Shown: piece by piece, positions 48,378 to 58,076 of the stretch
Layout of the letters: each line of letters starts with the position of its first letter
How positions within the stretch are numbered: position 1 is the stretch's first letter
Assembly (NCBI RefSeq): GCF_014646675.1
Contig: NZ_BMNS01000006.1
Location: forward strand, 186,001 to 250,000
Direction of reading: 5' to 3'
Source: Lutibacter litoralis
GTDB lineage: Bacteria > Bacteroidota > Bacteroidia > Flavobacteriales > Flavobacteriaceae
Length of the DNA: 64,000 nt
The notes under the pieces: generated by a model
The model's database searches: none
Seen by the model: only the letters and a program-made list of their open reading frames with translations
What the model was told of the DNA's origin: nothing
Made by a program: the position numbers and the translations under genes

Positions 48378-48504
48378 ATATAATAAATATTAAATATTAA
48401 ATATTTAAAATTAAAAAATACCATATTAATATACTTCATCAAATTCATCAAAAAATGATACTATTTCTAATAAAATAAAAAAATAATCCGCTACTGATCT
48501 AAAT

Positions 48505-49377
48505 TTATAGAACTCGTTTTATTCCTTCAAATTTTTCACGGTATTCACTTGGAGTTGAATTTTTGGATTTTTTAAAAACACGATTAAAATTAGCTATATT
48601 GTTAAAACCACATTTAAAACAAATTTCACTTATACTTAAATCTGTTTCAATTAACCATCTTGTTGCATAGCTTATTCTAGTTCCATTTATGTAATCTACA
48701 AAAGTTTTTCCAGTACGTTTTTTTATAAACCTATTAAATGAAACACTACTCATATTTACAATTTCTGACACTTCAGAAAGTAAAATTTTACGATGAAAAT
48801 TCTCTTGAATAAAATCATATACTATTTTAATTTTATCACTGTTTTCAAAATTTTTGTTTTGTGAAGAGTAGGTGGAAAGCATTCTTTGATTTCTAGAATT
48901 TGCCAAATCTTGTAAAATTGAAATAAGTTCCATTAAATAATCAATGCTATCAATTTTTGAAAGTGCCTTAATTCTATCCTTCATTTCAAGAGTTATTTTC
49001 TTAGAAAAAACAATTCCATAATTTGATCTATCGAACATGTCTTTTATAGGTTTAAATATCCTTCGAGAAAGCATTTTACTATCAAATAAATCATTATGAA
49101 ATTGAATAGTAATTTCATGAATCTTTTTATTTTTACAGTTATGTAATTCCCAACAGTGTTCTATATTTGGACCCACCAACACAAGTTCTAATTCTGATAT
49201 TTCTTCTATACTATCACCTATTATGCGACGCACACCTTGACCATTGGCAATAAAATTTAATTCATATTCTGGGTGAAAATGAATAGGGAAATCAAAATCA
49301 TCCTTAATACGGTCAAAAACTTGAAAACTATCTTCAGGAGCAAGAGGTGTAATTTCTCTATGAAAATCTTTAATCAT
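48505..49377 (-). CDS. AraC-family regulator of the mannan locus
   Basis: A 290-aa protein with an N-terminal cupin domain (residues 25-110; FPIHFHPEYELNFIANGQGVR, with metal-type histidines) and a C-terminal AraC double HTH (190-285; ILLSEVSEIVNMSSVSFNRF, LSISEICFKCGFNNIANFNRVF, STPSEYRE). It stands at the head of the esterase/GH arm and is the only regulator in the 28-kb PUL. No hybrid two-component system or SARP is present. It is therefore the best candidate to sense a mannan-derived sugar and activate all three arms (inference). Confidence 0.9.
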   Translation of the reverse strand: MIKDFHREITPLAPEDSFQVFDRIKDDFDFPIHFHPEYELNFIANGQGVRRIIGDSIEEISELELVLVGPNIEHCWELHNCKNKKIHEITIQFHNDLFDSKMLSRRIFKPIKDMFDRSNYGIVFSKKITLEMKDRIKALSKIDSIDYLMELISILQDLANSRNQRMLSTYSSQNKNFENSDKIKIVYDFIQENFHRKILLSEVSEIVNMSSVSFNRFIKKRTGKTFVDYINGTRISYATRWLIETDLSISEICFKCGFNNIANFNRVFKKSKNSTPSEYREKFEGIKRVL

Positions 49378-49826
49378 ACTTTTAAATTTAATTTGGACGT
49401 ATTATCACTTTACAATATACTGCAAAATATATTAATTCTACCATTCTTTAATAGGACAGTGTGTGTTTTCTGGCTAAAAACGCATAATAAAATAGTAACA
49501 AGACACTTAAATTATTTTATTTGAATATTTTATATATAATTACTTTATAATCAATAACTAAAACTAGCTTGATTATATAAATTGATATTGCAATAGCCTA
49601 TTAAAATGACACTATCCTAAAATCTGTGTAAGTTCAAAATTTCAGGGTTAAATTATTTAAAGTTTAATCCTGTTTTCAAATATAGCTAAAAATTGATTAA
49701 GTATAACTCTATTAAAAAAACATATAAAGAAATTCTAATATAAATGTATTTTTTATGTAACGTTAGAGCTTGGTAATAGAAATCTCTAATCATAAATGTA
49801 AATAAATAGTTTTTATCATTAAGCAT
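49378..49826. other. AT-rich intergenic spacer upstream of the PUL regulator
   Basis: 449 bp without a gene. One -7-like TATATTTG is at 49684-49677 on the minus strand, 300 bp from the regulator start and without a -33. No repeat or terminator stands out. Confidence 0.4.
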
Positions 49827-50859
49827 TTACAAAAAAGCCCACTCAAAATCACTGTAGTGCATATTGCGAAAATTTCCAAAGAACAGTAAGTTTCCATTTT
49901 TACTTCTTATTTCTTCTTCAGTAAAATTTCCTTGAGTTCTATTTGGAGTAATTGCTATAATAGCAAATGTTATGGATATTAAATTAGCAATTGCAAATAA
50001 TAGAGCTGAAATATAATTTTCAAAATGGGAAAAATCTTTACCTATTACACTTCCAATAATTAAAGATAGAATAATAGAGTTTACTGTAATCATTATTTGT
50101 GCTTTACCATCAACTATTCTATTTAATGTATAATGATTACGTGAAGTATTTCTAAAGAGTGTTTGTATTCCTCTATCGTCTCTATCTTTTGTTTTAATTA
50201 ATTTCTTTTTTAAATTTTTGATTTCGACATCACTTATTTTAAGTTCTTTTTGTAGGATCAGATTTTTTTTATTCTCAATTTCTTTTCTTTCTTTTTTAAG
50301 TTTTTCTTTTTTGTGCTAAACTATGTTTATGACATATTCTGAAGATATTTTATAACTTTCTATAATTAGTATTAGCGTATCGAACCAATTAGTTTTTGAT
50401 AGTTCGAAACCTTTTAAAAGCATTTGTTCATACAGAATTTTTAATCGACCTCTACCTTGACTCCCAGCAAAATCCATAATATTTGCATCGGCTAATATTT
50501 TTGATTCTAAATGAAGATATTTCTGATAAGGATATGCCTGAATAACAATTTCTTTTACTTTAGAGGCTGTTTGAGGTTCTAATCCTTTTTGTTGAAAAAG
50601 TACTATTATTTTGTTTAGCACCTTTTCATTATGACTAAAATCTAATGTTTTTGCTTCACTATTAGCATGTTCTAATGAAAAAGCACAATTAGCAAGCATT
50701 AATAAGTTAATATCAATAATTATAAGGTTGTTGTTTTTTATGATTTATGACATTCTTATCTATTCTATAAAAACGATTGATGTTGGTATAAACATTAGTT
50801 TTAGAAGTATCATTTAATAAACCTATTGTATATTCTATAATATTGCTAATAGAGTTCAT
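49827..50859 (-). pseudogene. HD-domain / PycTM (Pycsar-effector-like) membrane protein, decayed
   Basis: A relic of a known two-part architecture. From ATG 50859 it reads MNSISNIIEYTIGLLNDTSK as in HD-PycTM proteins. It shifts frame near 50740 into LIIIDINLLMLANCAFSLEHA and runs through HD-domain sequence (SKILADANIMDFAG) to a TAG at 50316-50318. The same frame continues beyond the TAG with a charged linker and RGIQTLFRNTSRNHYTLNRIVDGKAQIM, then the TM segment VNSIILSLIIGSVIG, and ends early at 49827. So there is one frameshift, one in-frame nonsense codon and a C-terminal truncation. The expected catalytic HD residues are also replaced (FSLEH). In intact form such PycTM proteins are membrane-damaging effectors of cyclic-nucleotide anti-phage signalling. 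Confidence 0.8.
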
Positions 50860-50934
50860 AAAATTTCATTTATTATTCATTACTATAGTTTTCTAATTCT
50901 TCACCATATTATATTTAGTGATCAACGAGTGGAA

Positions 50935-52536
50935 TTAAACTGCACCAACACCTGCAGCAATTGATTCAACTGTATTTTTTCTTCTTCTTAAGTTATATCC
51001 TTTTACAGATTCTCCTTTTAATAGTTTACGAATTAAAATTAATCTTCGATAATGGGTTTTTTCAAAACGTAAAGCTAAAGCGTAAATCATAAAAATTACT
51101 CCAGCTATAATAGAATAACCATATAAGACTTTTGTAGCAGTTAAAATAGCTTGTAATTTTGCTCTACCATAAACGGCAAGACCACCACCTTTTGGAGATA
51201 AGGTTATAGCATCTAAATGATGTGCAATATTTTCAAAGCCTTGTAATTGTAATTTGTAATATATCCAAGAATATATTGCGCCAGCAAAAGCAACGCTTAC
51301 TACTGAGCGTACAACAATTGTTAATGCTACTGCAGCCAAAGTTTCATTCATATCAAAACCATCCAAGGCATAGTACCATATACTAATAAATAAAATAGTC
51401 ATACCTAATCCGCGCAATATTTGAGGGAATATTAAATCTGAGATTTCAATTTGTGGACTTATTAAAAAATACATACTAACAAAATGCAATGTATAAAACA
51501 GAATACCTGAAATAATTAAAAATTTTGTAGGATAATTTTTTTTGTACCAATAAAAAGCATAGAACCCTCCTAAAATAATACCTGGAATCATCGTATAATT
51601 TAACAAGTTATTTGTAATTGAGTTATAGCCTAAAATACCAACTGTAAATGTGTTTTGAACAGCTGCAGATGCTAAAAACATACCTAAGCCCATTAATAAC
51701 GTCAGTCCTTGAATAAAGTTTTTGCTTTTAAAAACACTTAAGGGAACAAAAGGTCTTTTTAAACCATTTTGTCTGATTAAAAATAATGTGAAAAATATTA
51801 TAAATCCAACTGAAGACCATTGTATATTAGGTGAAGTGTACCAACCTTGTTGTTTTGCAAATACTAATACATAACTAAGTAATAAAAAAGAAATTATATA
51901 AAGTAAAATACTGAGCCAATCTATATGATATAAAGGTAGTTTTCTAGAAAACCTTAAGTTGTGCATAAAGATAACTGATATTAACACTAATATTAGTAGT
52001 ATAATTACCATTATTACATACACTGATTGCCACTCTAAATTGTACGCAATTTTTGCAAACAAGTAAGAACTTAATTGAGCTATTGAAATACTTAAAGGGT
52101 AAAATACAGCATAAAATTTTGTTCTATCCCCATCTGGACTTATAATAAACATAATAGGAAGAATAAGTTCTATAAGTGCTATAATTTTAAAATATCCAAT
52201 TACAAAATTTGAAAATATAATAACATAAGGATTTACAGTTGTAGCAATAACCATAGAAAATAAGGCAATTAACAACAAACTAGTAATCATTAATTCTTTA
52301 CTTCTAAAGCGCATTTTAAAGCGTAATAAAAGGGGTAGTGCCGCTCCCATACCAATAAATGAAGCATAGTTTGCCCATGATAAATATTCAGAATATATTC
52401 CTAAATCACTCATCATTTCACTAAAATTTGCTGTATAAATACCACTAACTACCAAAATAGGAAATAGATACAAAATAATAAGCAATAACATTACAGGTTT
52501 AGGAACCCAATCTTTAAAAAGTCCTTTGTTATACAT
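50935..52536 (-). CDS. MFS transporter, DHA2/EmrB-like (14 TM)
   Basis: A 533-aa inner-membrane protein with about 14 hydrophobic segments from LLLIILYLFPILVVSGI onward. It has a small loop KQQGWYTSPNIQW between halves and a cytoplasmic Arg/Lys-rich tail (KGYNLRRRKN). Family assignment comes from the 14-TM pattern and the partner genes. It starts 2 bp after the HlyD adaptor gene stop, so the pair is a tripartite EmrAB-TolC-like drug exporter. Confidence 0.85.
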   Translation of the reverse strand: MYNKGLFKDWVPKPVMLLLIILYLFPILVVSGIYTANFSEMMSDLGIYSEYLSWANYASFIGMGAALPLLLRFKMRFRSKELMITSLLLIALFSMVIATTVNPYVIIFSNFVIGYFKIIALIELILPIMFIISPDGDRTKFYAVFYPLSISIAQLSSYLFAKIAYNLEWQSVYVIMVIILLILVLISVIFMHNLRFSRKLPLYHIDWLSILLYIISFLLLSYVLVFAKQQGWYTSPNIQWSSVGFIIFFTLFLIRQNGLKRPFVPLSVFKSKNFIQGLTLLMGLGMFLASAAVQNTFTVGILGYNSITNNLLNYTMIPGIILGGFYAFYWYKKNYPTKFLIISGILFYTLHFVSMYFLISPQIEISDLIFPQILRGLGMTILFISIWYYALDGFDMNETLAAVALTIVVRSVVSVAFAGAIYSWIYYKLQLQGFENIAHHLDAITLSPKGGGLAVYGRAKLQAILTATKVLYGYSIIAGVIFMIYALALRFEKTHYRRLILIRKLLKGESVKGYNLRRRKNTVESIAAGVGAV

Positions 52537-52538
52537 TG

Positions 52539-53606
52539 TTATTTTAAAGTAATATCAACATTCATTCCTACTCTAAGTAGTTTTAAATCTTCTATAGCGT
52601 TTTCTTCTGTAAAATCAATTCGAACAGGAATGCGTTGCTGTACTTTTACAAAATTACCTGTAGAATTGTCAACAGGAATAGAAGAAAGTCTAGAACCAGT
52701 TGCCGCAGAAATTGAAGTAACTTTTCCCATGTACTTTTTTCCGCCTAAAGCATCTACTTTAACATTTATAGCAGTACCAATATTTATGCTTTCCATTTGA
52801 GTTTCTCTAAAATTTGCTATAACCCATTTTTTATCACTCGTTATAATACTTGCTACTTGTTGGCTAGGATTTAACAGCTGTCCTTCGTTTACAATTCTTC
52901 TACCCATAAATCCATCATAAGGTGCAGTAATTATAGTATATGATAAATTTAATTTTGCTAATTCTAAAGCTGCTTGGGCTTGTTTTATACCTGCTTTACT
53001 CATTTCAATTCTACCAGCCATTTCTTTAAGTGAATAATCAACAGATTTTCGTTGCCCCAATAAGGATTTGTACTGTGCATTTGCAGCATCATATTGTGTT
53101 TTAACACCATCGTATTGTTGTTGGGTTACTGCCTCCTCTTTCAATAAATTTTCAAAACGTTTTAGGTTTTGCTCGGCATTCCATAAGTTAGATTCTGCTC
53201 CTGCTATATTTGCTTCAATTATATGTGTATTATTTGAAATGGTATTTACAGAAGATAGTGTTGTTTGTTCTCCAGCTAATGCATTTAAATAGGCTGCTTC
53301 TGCTTGTGTAACTTTAGCCTTTATCTCACTATCGTCTAAAATAACAAGCGTATCGCCTTTTTTCACTTTTTGATTTTCTTCAAATTTTATTTCTTTAATA
53401 TAAGCTGATACTCTTGTATTAATTGGGTTTATATAGGCTTCTACTTGGGCATCATTCGTAAAATTTTTATCCCCTATATGAAAATAGTACTTTACAACAA
53501 GCATCAGCGCTGTAATTGCAACTATAAAAACCAATAGATTTGTATAAAAAACAAATCTCTTATTTTTGGTTGATTTTTTTTCTGTTTGAGTTTTATTATT
53601 TGACAT
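52539..53606 (-). CDS. HlyD/EmrA-family membrane fusion protein
   Basis: A 355-aa adaptor with one N-terminal TM helix (YTNLLVFIVAITALMLVVKYYF), lipoyl half-motif (VSAYIKEIKFEENQKVKKGDTLVIL), a long alpha-hairpin (about 85-200) and the second lipoyl half (ITAPYDGFMGRRIVNEG), then a beta-barrel. It links the MFS pump to the TolC-type duct, 20 bp downstream of that gene. Confidence 0.9.
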   Translation of the reverse strand: MSNNKTQTEKKSTKNKRFVFYTNLLVFIVAITALMLVVKYYFHIGDKNFTNDAQVEAYINPINTRVSAYIKEIKFEENQKVKKGDTLVILDDSEIKAKVTQAEAAYLNALAGEQTTLSSVNTISNNTHIIEANIAGAESNLWNAEQNLKRFENLLKEEAVTQQQYDGVKTQYDAANAQYKSLLGQRKSVDYSLKEMAGRIEMSKAGIKQAQAALELAKLNLSYTIITAPYDGFMGRRIVNEGQLLNPSQQVASIITSDKKWVIANFRETQMESINIGTAINVKVDALGGKKYMGKVTSISAATGSRLSSIPVDNSTGNFVKVQQRIPVRIDFTEENAIEDLKLLRVGMNVDITLK

Positions 53607-53626
53607 TTATATTTCTTTTATAAGGT

Positions 53627-54943
53627 TTATAGTTCTCCAGTTGTTTTTAATAAATTATAGTAAGCGTAGATACTATTAATTTCTGAATTAACATATTGAA
53701 GTTCAGCTTCTAATTTAGCATTGCTGGCATCTAACATATCGGTTATTAAAGCTAACTGATTTAAGTACTTATTTTCAATAATTTTATAGTTTTCATTTGC
53801 TAATCGTTTGCTTTCAAAATAAGTAACCTTTTGCGAAATTGCTTCATTGTATTTTAAATATGCTGCTTTAATAGCTATCTGTAAATTTTGTTCTGTTAAT
53901 GTTTTTAGTTCTTGTACTTGTTCTATTTTAAGTTTATCTAAAGCCTCTTTTTTAGATGTTTTGTACAGCGATTCTATATTGTAGTTTAATGATACTCCAA
54001 CTTGCCAACTGTTGCTATACATATCTATTATAGGTATAGAATTGGTTAATGGGCGTTGCATGTTATAACCTGCAAAACCTGCTACAACAGGTAATTTTTC
54101 TGATTTTGTAATGATTAAACCTGTTTCTGCTAGTTTCTCTTGCAACTGAACTGATTTTATTAATGGATGCTTGTTTAAAAGGAGGTCTTGATAAGTATTA
54201 AAGTCTTGTAAAGAAGTATCTAACTTTAGCGTTTCATCTTCAGGAATAATTTCTATATTGTTAGGTAATCCTAATGCTGTTGTTAATTGGTAATTTAAAA
54301 TAGTAATGTTATTATTTATAGTTACAACTGCCTGATTTAGTGAGGCTAAAAGTAAATCTCCACGAACAACCTCATTACGAGTTACCATTCCTTGCTTGTA
54401 AAAACTATTAACATTTTCAATTCGTTTTTGTGCTAATTTTATGTTTTCTAAAAAAACTTGTTTTTGGTTATATAACTTGTACAAATCCAAGTAGTTTGAA
54501 ATTACTAAAAATTTAATAACAATGGCATCATTATCAACATTCAAATTTGCTAATTGTTCTTGTAAAGATCCAACTTTTATACTGTTGTTTATGGCGTTGC
54601 CTTTATAGATTAACTGTTGAGCTTGTAAAGAAAAGGTATTGCCAAAGTGAGGCATATCTACCGTAGTTTGTTTTGAAAAATCTTTATCTAAAATCTCCAC
54701 ATCACCAAGATACATTGCTGTAGCATTAAATGACACATTGGGTAATTGATTTTGTTTATAAATTTCAGTTTGTTGCTGAGCGATATCAACAGATTTTTTA
54801 GAGACTTTTAGTTTTTGATTGTTTTCTATAGCCAATTTAACAATCTCGTCTATACTAAACTTTTGTGAGTAGATTTCTTGAGAAAATCCTATACTATAAA
54901 TAAGAATAAATAGTAAGCCAAGAAAATATTTTATTTTATACAT
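53627..54943 (-). CDS. TolC-family outer-membrane factor (MFS system)
   Basis: The protein of 438 aa starts at MYKIKYFLGLLFILIYSIGFSQ (54943). An earlier in-frame start at 55003 would add 20 residues without a signal peptide. Two efflux-protein repeats with long coiled-coil helices (KLAIENNKQLKVSKKSVDIAQ; NYKIIENKYLNQLALITDMLDASN) are complete. It is the second TolC family member in the window and belongs to the AraC-TolC-HlyD-MFS unit. Confidence 0.9.
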   Translation of the reverse strand: MYKIKYFLGLLFILIYSIGFSQEIYSQKFSIDEIVKLAIENNQKLKVSKKSVDIAQQQTEIYKQNQLPNVSFNATAMYLGDVEILDKDFSKQTTVDMPHFGNTFSLQAQQLIYKGNAINNSIKVGSLQEQLANLNVDNDAIVIKFLVISNYLDLYKLYNQKQVFLENIKLAQKRIENVNSFYKQGMVTRNEVVRGDLLLASLNQAVVTINNNITILNYQLTTALGLPNNIEIIPEDETLKLDTSLQDFNTYQDLLLNKHPLIKSVQLQEKLAETGLIITKSEKLPVVAGFAGYNMQRPLTNSIPIIDMYSNSWQVGVSLNYNIESLYKTSKKEALDKLKIEQVQELKTLTEQNLQIAIKAAYLKYNEAISQKVTYFESKRLANENYKIIENKYLNQLALITDMLDASNAKLEAELQYVNSEINSIYAYYNLLKTTGEL

Positions 54944-55009
54944 TATTACGTATTTATAAGAATGTGCAAAATTACAGCTATTAGGAGTACTAAAAAATAG
55001 CAAATATTA

Positions 55010-55879
55010 CTAAATAGATGTGTAAATGTATTCTTTTTTATTTTGAGTTCTAAATTGGGAAGGACTTAACCCGGTGTTTTTTTTAAAGAAATTACTAAAA
55101 TAATATTGGTCATTAAAATTAAGTTCTGCTGTTATTTCAGTAATTTTTTTATTTGTAGAAGCTAATAAAAACTTTGATTCGGAGATTATTTGTTGATGTA
55201 TAACTTGATTTGCTGTTTTTTTTGTTACATTTTTTATAGTTGCAGATAAATGGCGTATTGTAACTTTAAGATTTTTTGCATAAAATGAGAGGTTACGTTC
55301 ATTTTTAAAATGAATAGAGAGTAATTTTAAAAACTCTAAAACTAATTCTTGTTTTCTATTTGTTTTACTTCTATTGTCAATATTAATTTGAGCATTTATA
55401 GCATCAAGTACTGTGTAAATTAAAACGGAAATAAGGTTTAAAACAATGGCTTTTTTAAAAGTACTATTGCTTTTTTTGTATACATTTAATTGAAGTAAAT
55501 TTACTAATCCATCCAACTCGATTAGTGATGGTTTTGATATATTAAAGTGATTTAAATAATTAGAAATAAAAAATTGATACGCATCTAATCTATTAAAATC
55601 TAGTGAAAAATTATCAACTAAATCTACATCTAACGCAACAATATTAATTTCAAGATCAGGACTTACATTAATAAGTTGAAAAACGTTACGAGGAAAAGAT
55701 AAATAAATATTGTTCTCTATTAATGTGATTTTTTTAAATGAATTTATAAACGAAAAGTATCCTTTTTTTACAATAAATATAGCTGTTTTAGAAGAAAGGT
55801 ATGTTTTACTAAAACCAATTTCTTGTTTTAGGTTTTTTTCAGTTATAATTTTTATTTGTTCTTTGAAAATGTTAGACAT
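55010..55879 (-). CDS. AraC-family regulator of the MFS efflux unit
   Basis: A 289-aa protein with a C-terminal AraC HTH (about 185-285; LSFYAKNLKVTIRHLSATIKNV, KKITEITAELNFNDQYYFSNFFKK, LSPSQFRTQ). The N-terminal half is a diverged ligand domain. It heads the efflux operon, 66 bp before the TolC gene, and resembles the other efflux-linked AraC gene at 17.5 kb in layout (regulator then pump genes). It probably activates export genes in response to a pump substrate (inference). Confidence 0.88.
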   Translation of the reverse strand: MSNIFKEQIKIITEKNLKQEIGFSKTYLSSKTAIFIVKKGYFSFINSFKKITLIENNIYLSFPRNVFQLINVSPDLEINIVALDVDLVDNFSLDFNRLDAYQFFISNYLNHFNISKPSLIELDGLVNLLQLNVYKKSNSTFKKAIVLNLISVLIYTVLDAINAQINIDNRSKTNRKQELVLEFLKLLSIHFKNERNLSFYAKNLKVTIRHLSATIKNVTKKTANQVIHQQIISESKFLLASTNKKITEITAELNFNDQYYFSNFFKKNTGLSPSQFRTQNKKEYIYTSI

Positions 55880-55970
55880 TTTTATTTTTAATGTATTAAA
55901 CAGAATAATTGATTTCTAAAATAAAAATACTCTTTTTTTAATGTGTAATTATACTAATTTATACATTCTT

Positions 55971-58037
55971 TTATAAAAACCATAATTTATCCTTAGCATC
56001 TTCGGGGATATTCCCATCAAAATTTGGTGCTATTTGTGCAACCATTTCAGGATATTTTATAGTTATAGGTACGTTTTGTTGTTTTAAAGATTTCCAATAT
56101 AAACGACTGAATTGATATACTTGTTCAATTAATCCTTTTATTATGGTATTATCATCTAAAGCTCCTTCTGTTGGACTTGAAATTTCTATTTTAATTGGAA
56201 ATGGATACCCGTCTCTATCATTATATTTTTGCATATTGGTATGACGACTGTTATTGAATAGTAAATATTGGTTGTATCCAACTCTAATAAATGTTCCTGA
56301 TTTTGGCATTAATTTATTATACCAATTATTATCAAGTGCAATTAAATCTTCTGAATCTGTTTTGTTAATGTTTAAAATATATAATGGTACTTCTAAATTT
56401 AAACTTTTCATTGCTGCTAAAATGGGTTGTAAATCTTCATAACCCATTGTTTTATAAAAATGTATCACCACTTTATCTGAATGAGATATTGCATAAAATG
56501 TTCTTATTGCTTTGGTTATACTACCTGCTAAATCTATTGTTTCATAATCTTTGAAATATTCAAAACTGTTGAATGTTCCATTATTTTGAAAGCTAAAAGC
56601 ACTACCAACATAATTAATGTCTTCATCTGTATTTTTAAAAGCACCTATACCAATTATTAATTCTTTTTTATCAGGTGTTTTTAGTTTCCAAGGTATGCCT
56701 TGTAGCTTTGCTAATAAGGCTAATGAAATATTACTTAATGTAAATTGTTGGGTGTAATCTTCAAAATTACCTACCATTTTTTCGTAATCAATTACTTGAG
56801 AAACTATATTGTTTTTTAGTAATAACTCCTTTGCTTTGTAATAGATTTTACGGTTGTTTATATCTTTATCATTCTTTGAAAATGGACTGATATAAATTGC
56901 AGCGTACGTTATTTTTTCATCGAAAACAATTTCTTCTAAACGTTGCTTTAGTGTTGTTAATATTTCATTGGGATTTTTAAATATAATGGCATTTTTACTT
57001 TCTGAATGAAAAGGTGTATCTAAAAACTTACCCATACCAGGATAGAATTTACCTGTGCCCTTTTGAAATTGGGTGTGTAATTCTCCAACAAAATCTTTAT
57101 GATCTTCTTGAAAAATATAAAATACTTGGTATTTTTTAGGGCGTTCAAAACATTTATTACGAACCATTTCAATTTGAGGCATTCTGCCTGTACCATTGCG
57201 GTATTGTAATAGATTTATTTCAGGATTTACATTGTCTAAACGGTATTCAGGTACTTTTACCCAATTTTTAGAGCGAATGTCAATTATACTTCTAAAATCA
57301 TCGTTGAATATTTCATTTTTAGTGAAACCGTTTACCAATTTCATATACGTTTTGTATTTATTATCTGGTTTGTCTAATGGTATTTCAATTTGATATTCAT
57401 TGGCTAATTCTCTGTTTAGGATAGGGTAGGAGTTTTCCCATTCTAATTTATTCCAAAGTTCTTTTTCCCAATCTTTTTCAGTAGACATATTGTAATTAAA
57501 TACAGTTTGTTGGTGAATGGCTGTTTTTATTAAGTCAGTTCTTGTAATTTCTTCTATTGATTTTTTTAGAATTTTAGTACTTCCATCGTAACTAATTACT
57601 AATTCTGGATAATGACTAACTTTATTAAATTGAATTTTTAATGAGAATTTATAATTGAGATTGTAAGGGATTTTATCTGTATTAATTGCAGGTAACCATA
57701 CTTGCGTATCTTTAACAAAATTTCTCTTGCAGATAAAACCTTTTGCCAAAAAGTGTTTTTTTAATTTGAATTTAAGATATTGTTTGTATAAACGATTATT
57801 GAATTTGTCAAAAATAACTTGATGTGGTTTATAACCTTCGGCTGGAACATCAAATGTTGTATAAATTTCATCTAATTTATTGAAATCTGTGTTTGGAAAA
57901 GACTTTCCAATATCTTCTGGAAATTTTGTTTTGTAAATAGAGAAACACTCTCCAATTTCTTCTAAAGCAATGTATAAAGTTATAGCTTGTTTAGGGTAGT
58001 TAAAGTTAAGTACGTTAAAATATAAATCTTGGTTCAT
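55971..58037 (-). CDS. Long prokaryotic Argonaute with predicted inactive PIWI domain
   Basis: A 688-aa pAgo. The MID domain (about 375-450) keeps the guide 5'-phosphate pocket with family spacing: Y399 and K403 in YYKAKEL, Q414 in IVSQVI and K444 in LLAKLQG. The PIWI domain (about 455-688) is recognisable by IPWKL, IIGIGAF, VVIHFY, VYQFSRLYWKS and ITIKYPEMVAQ. The first catalytic Asp of the IGxD strand is G465, and the HRD-type strand reads HFYK, so RNase-H-like slicing is predicted to be lost, as in long-B pAgos. It should bind a guide and target without cutting. It is last in the six-gene unit, 39 bp after a GIY-YIG nuclease gene that could supply nuclease activity. Confidence 0.87.
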   Translation of the reverse strand: MNQDLYFNVLNFNYPKQAITLYIALEEIGECFSIYKTKFPEDIGKSFPNTDFNKLDEIYTTFDVPAEGYKPHQVIFDKFNNRLYKQYLKFKLKKHFLAKGFICKRNFVKDTQVWLPAINTDKIPYNLNYKFSLKIQFNKVSHYPELVISYDGSTKILKKSIEEITRTDLIKTAIHQQTVFNYNMSTEKDWEKELWNKLEWENSYPILNRELANEYQIEIPLDKPDNKYKTYMKLVNGFTKNEIFNDDFRSIIDIRSKNWVKVPEYRLDNVNPEINLLQYRNGTGRMPQIEMVRNKCFERPKKYQVFYIFQEDHKDFVGELHTQFQKGTGKFYPGMGKFLDTPFHSESKNAIIFKNPNEILTTLKQRLEEIVFDEKITYAAIYISPFSKNDKDINNRKIYYKAKELLLKNNIVSQVIDYEKMVGNFEDYTQQFTLSNISLALLAKLQGIPWKLKTPDKKELIIGIGAFKNTDEDINYVGSAFSFQNNGTFNSFEYFKDYETIDLAGSITKAIRTFYAISHSDKVVIHFYKTMGYEDLQPILAAMKSLNLEVPLYILNINKTDSEDLIALDNNWYNKLMPKSGTFIRVGYNQYLLFNNSRHTNMQKYNDRDGYPFPIKIEISSPTEGALDDNTIIKGLIEQVYQFSRLYWKSLKQQNVPITIKYPEMVAQIAPNFDGNIPEDAKDKLWFL

Positions 58038-58076
58038 AGCGGTGAAATGGATTTTTGTTAAAGTTAATGTCTTATT

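Noticed and set aside
55971-58037. Argonaute as an active slicer
   Set aside because: The PIWI strands that normally carry two of the catalytic Asp residues have Gly (G465) and HFYK instead. An acidic residue near the fourth position (E664) is not enough.
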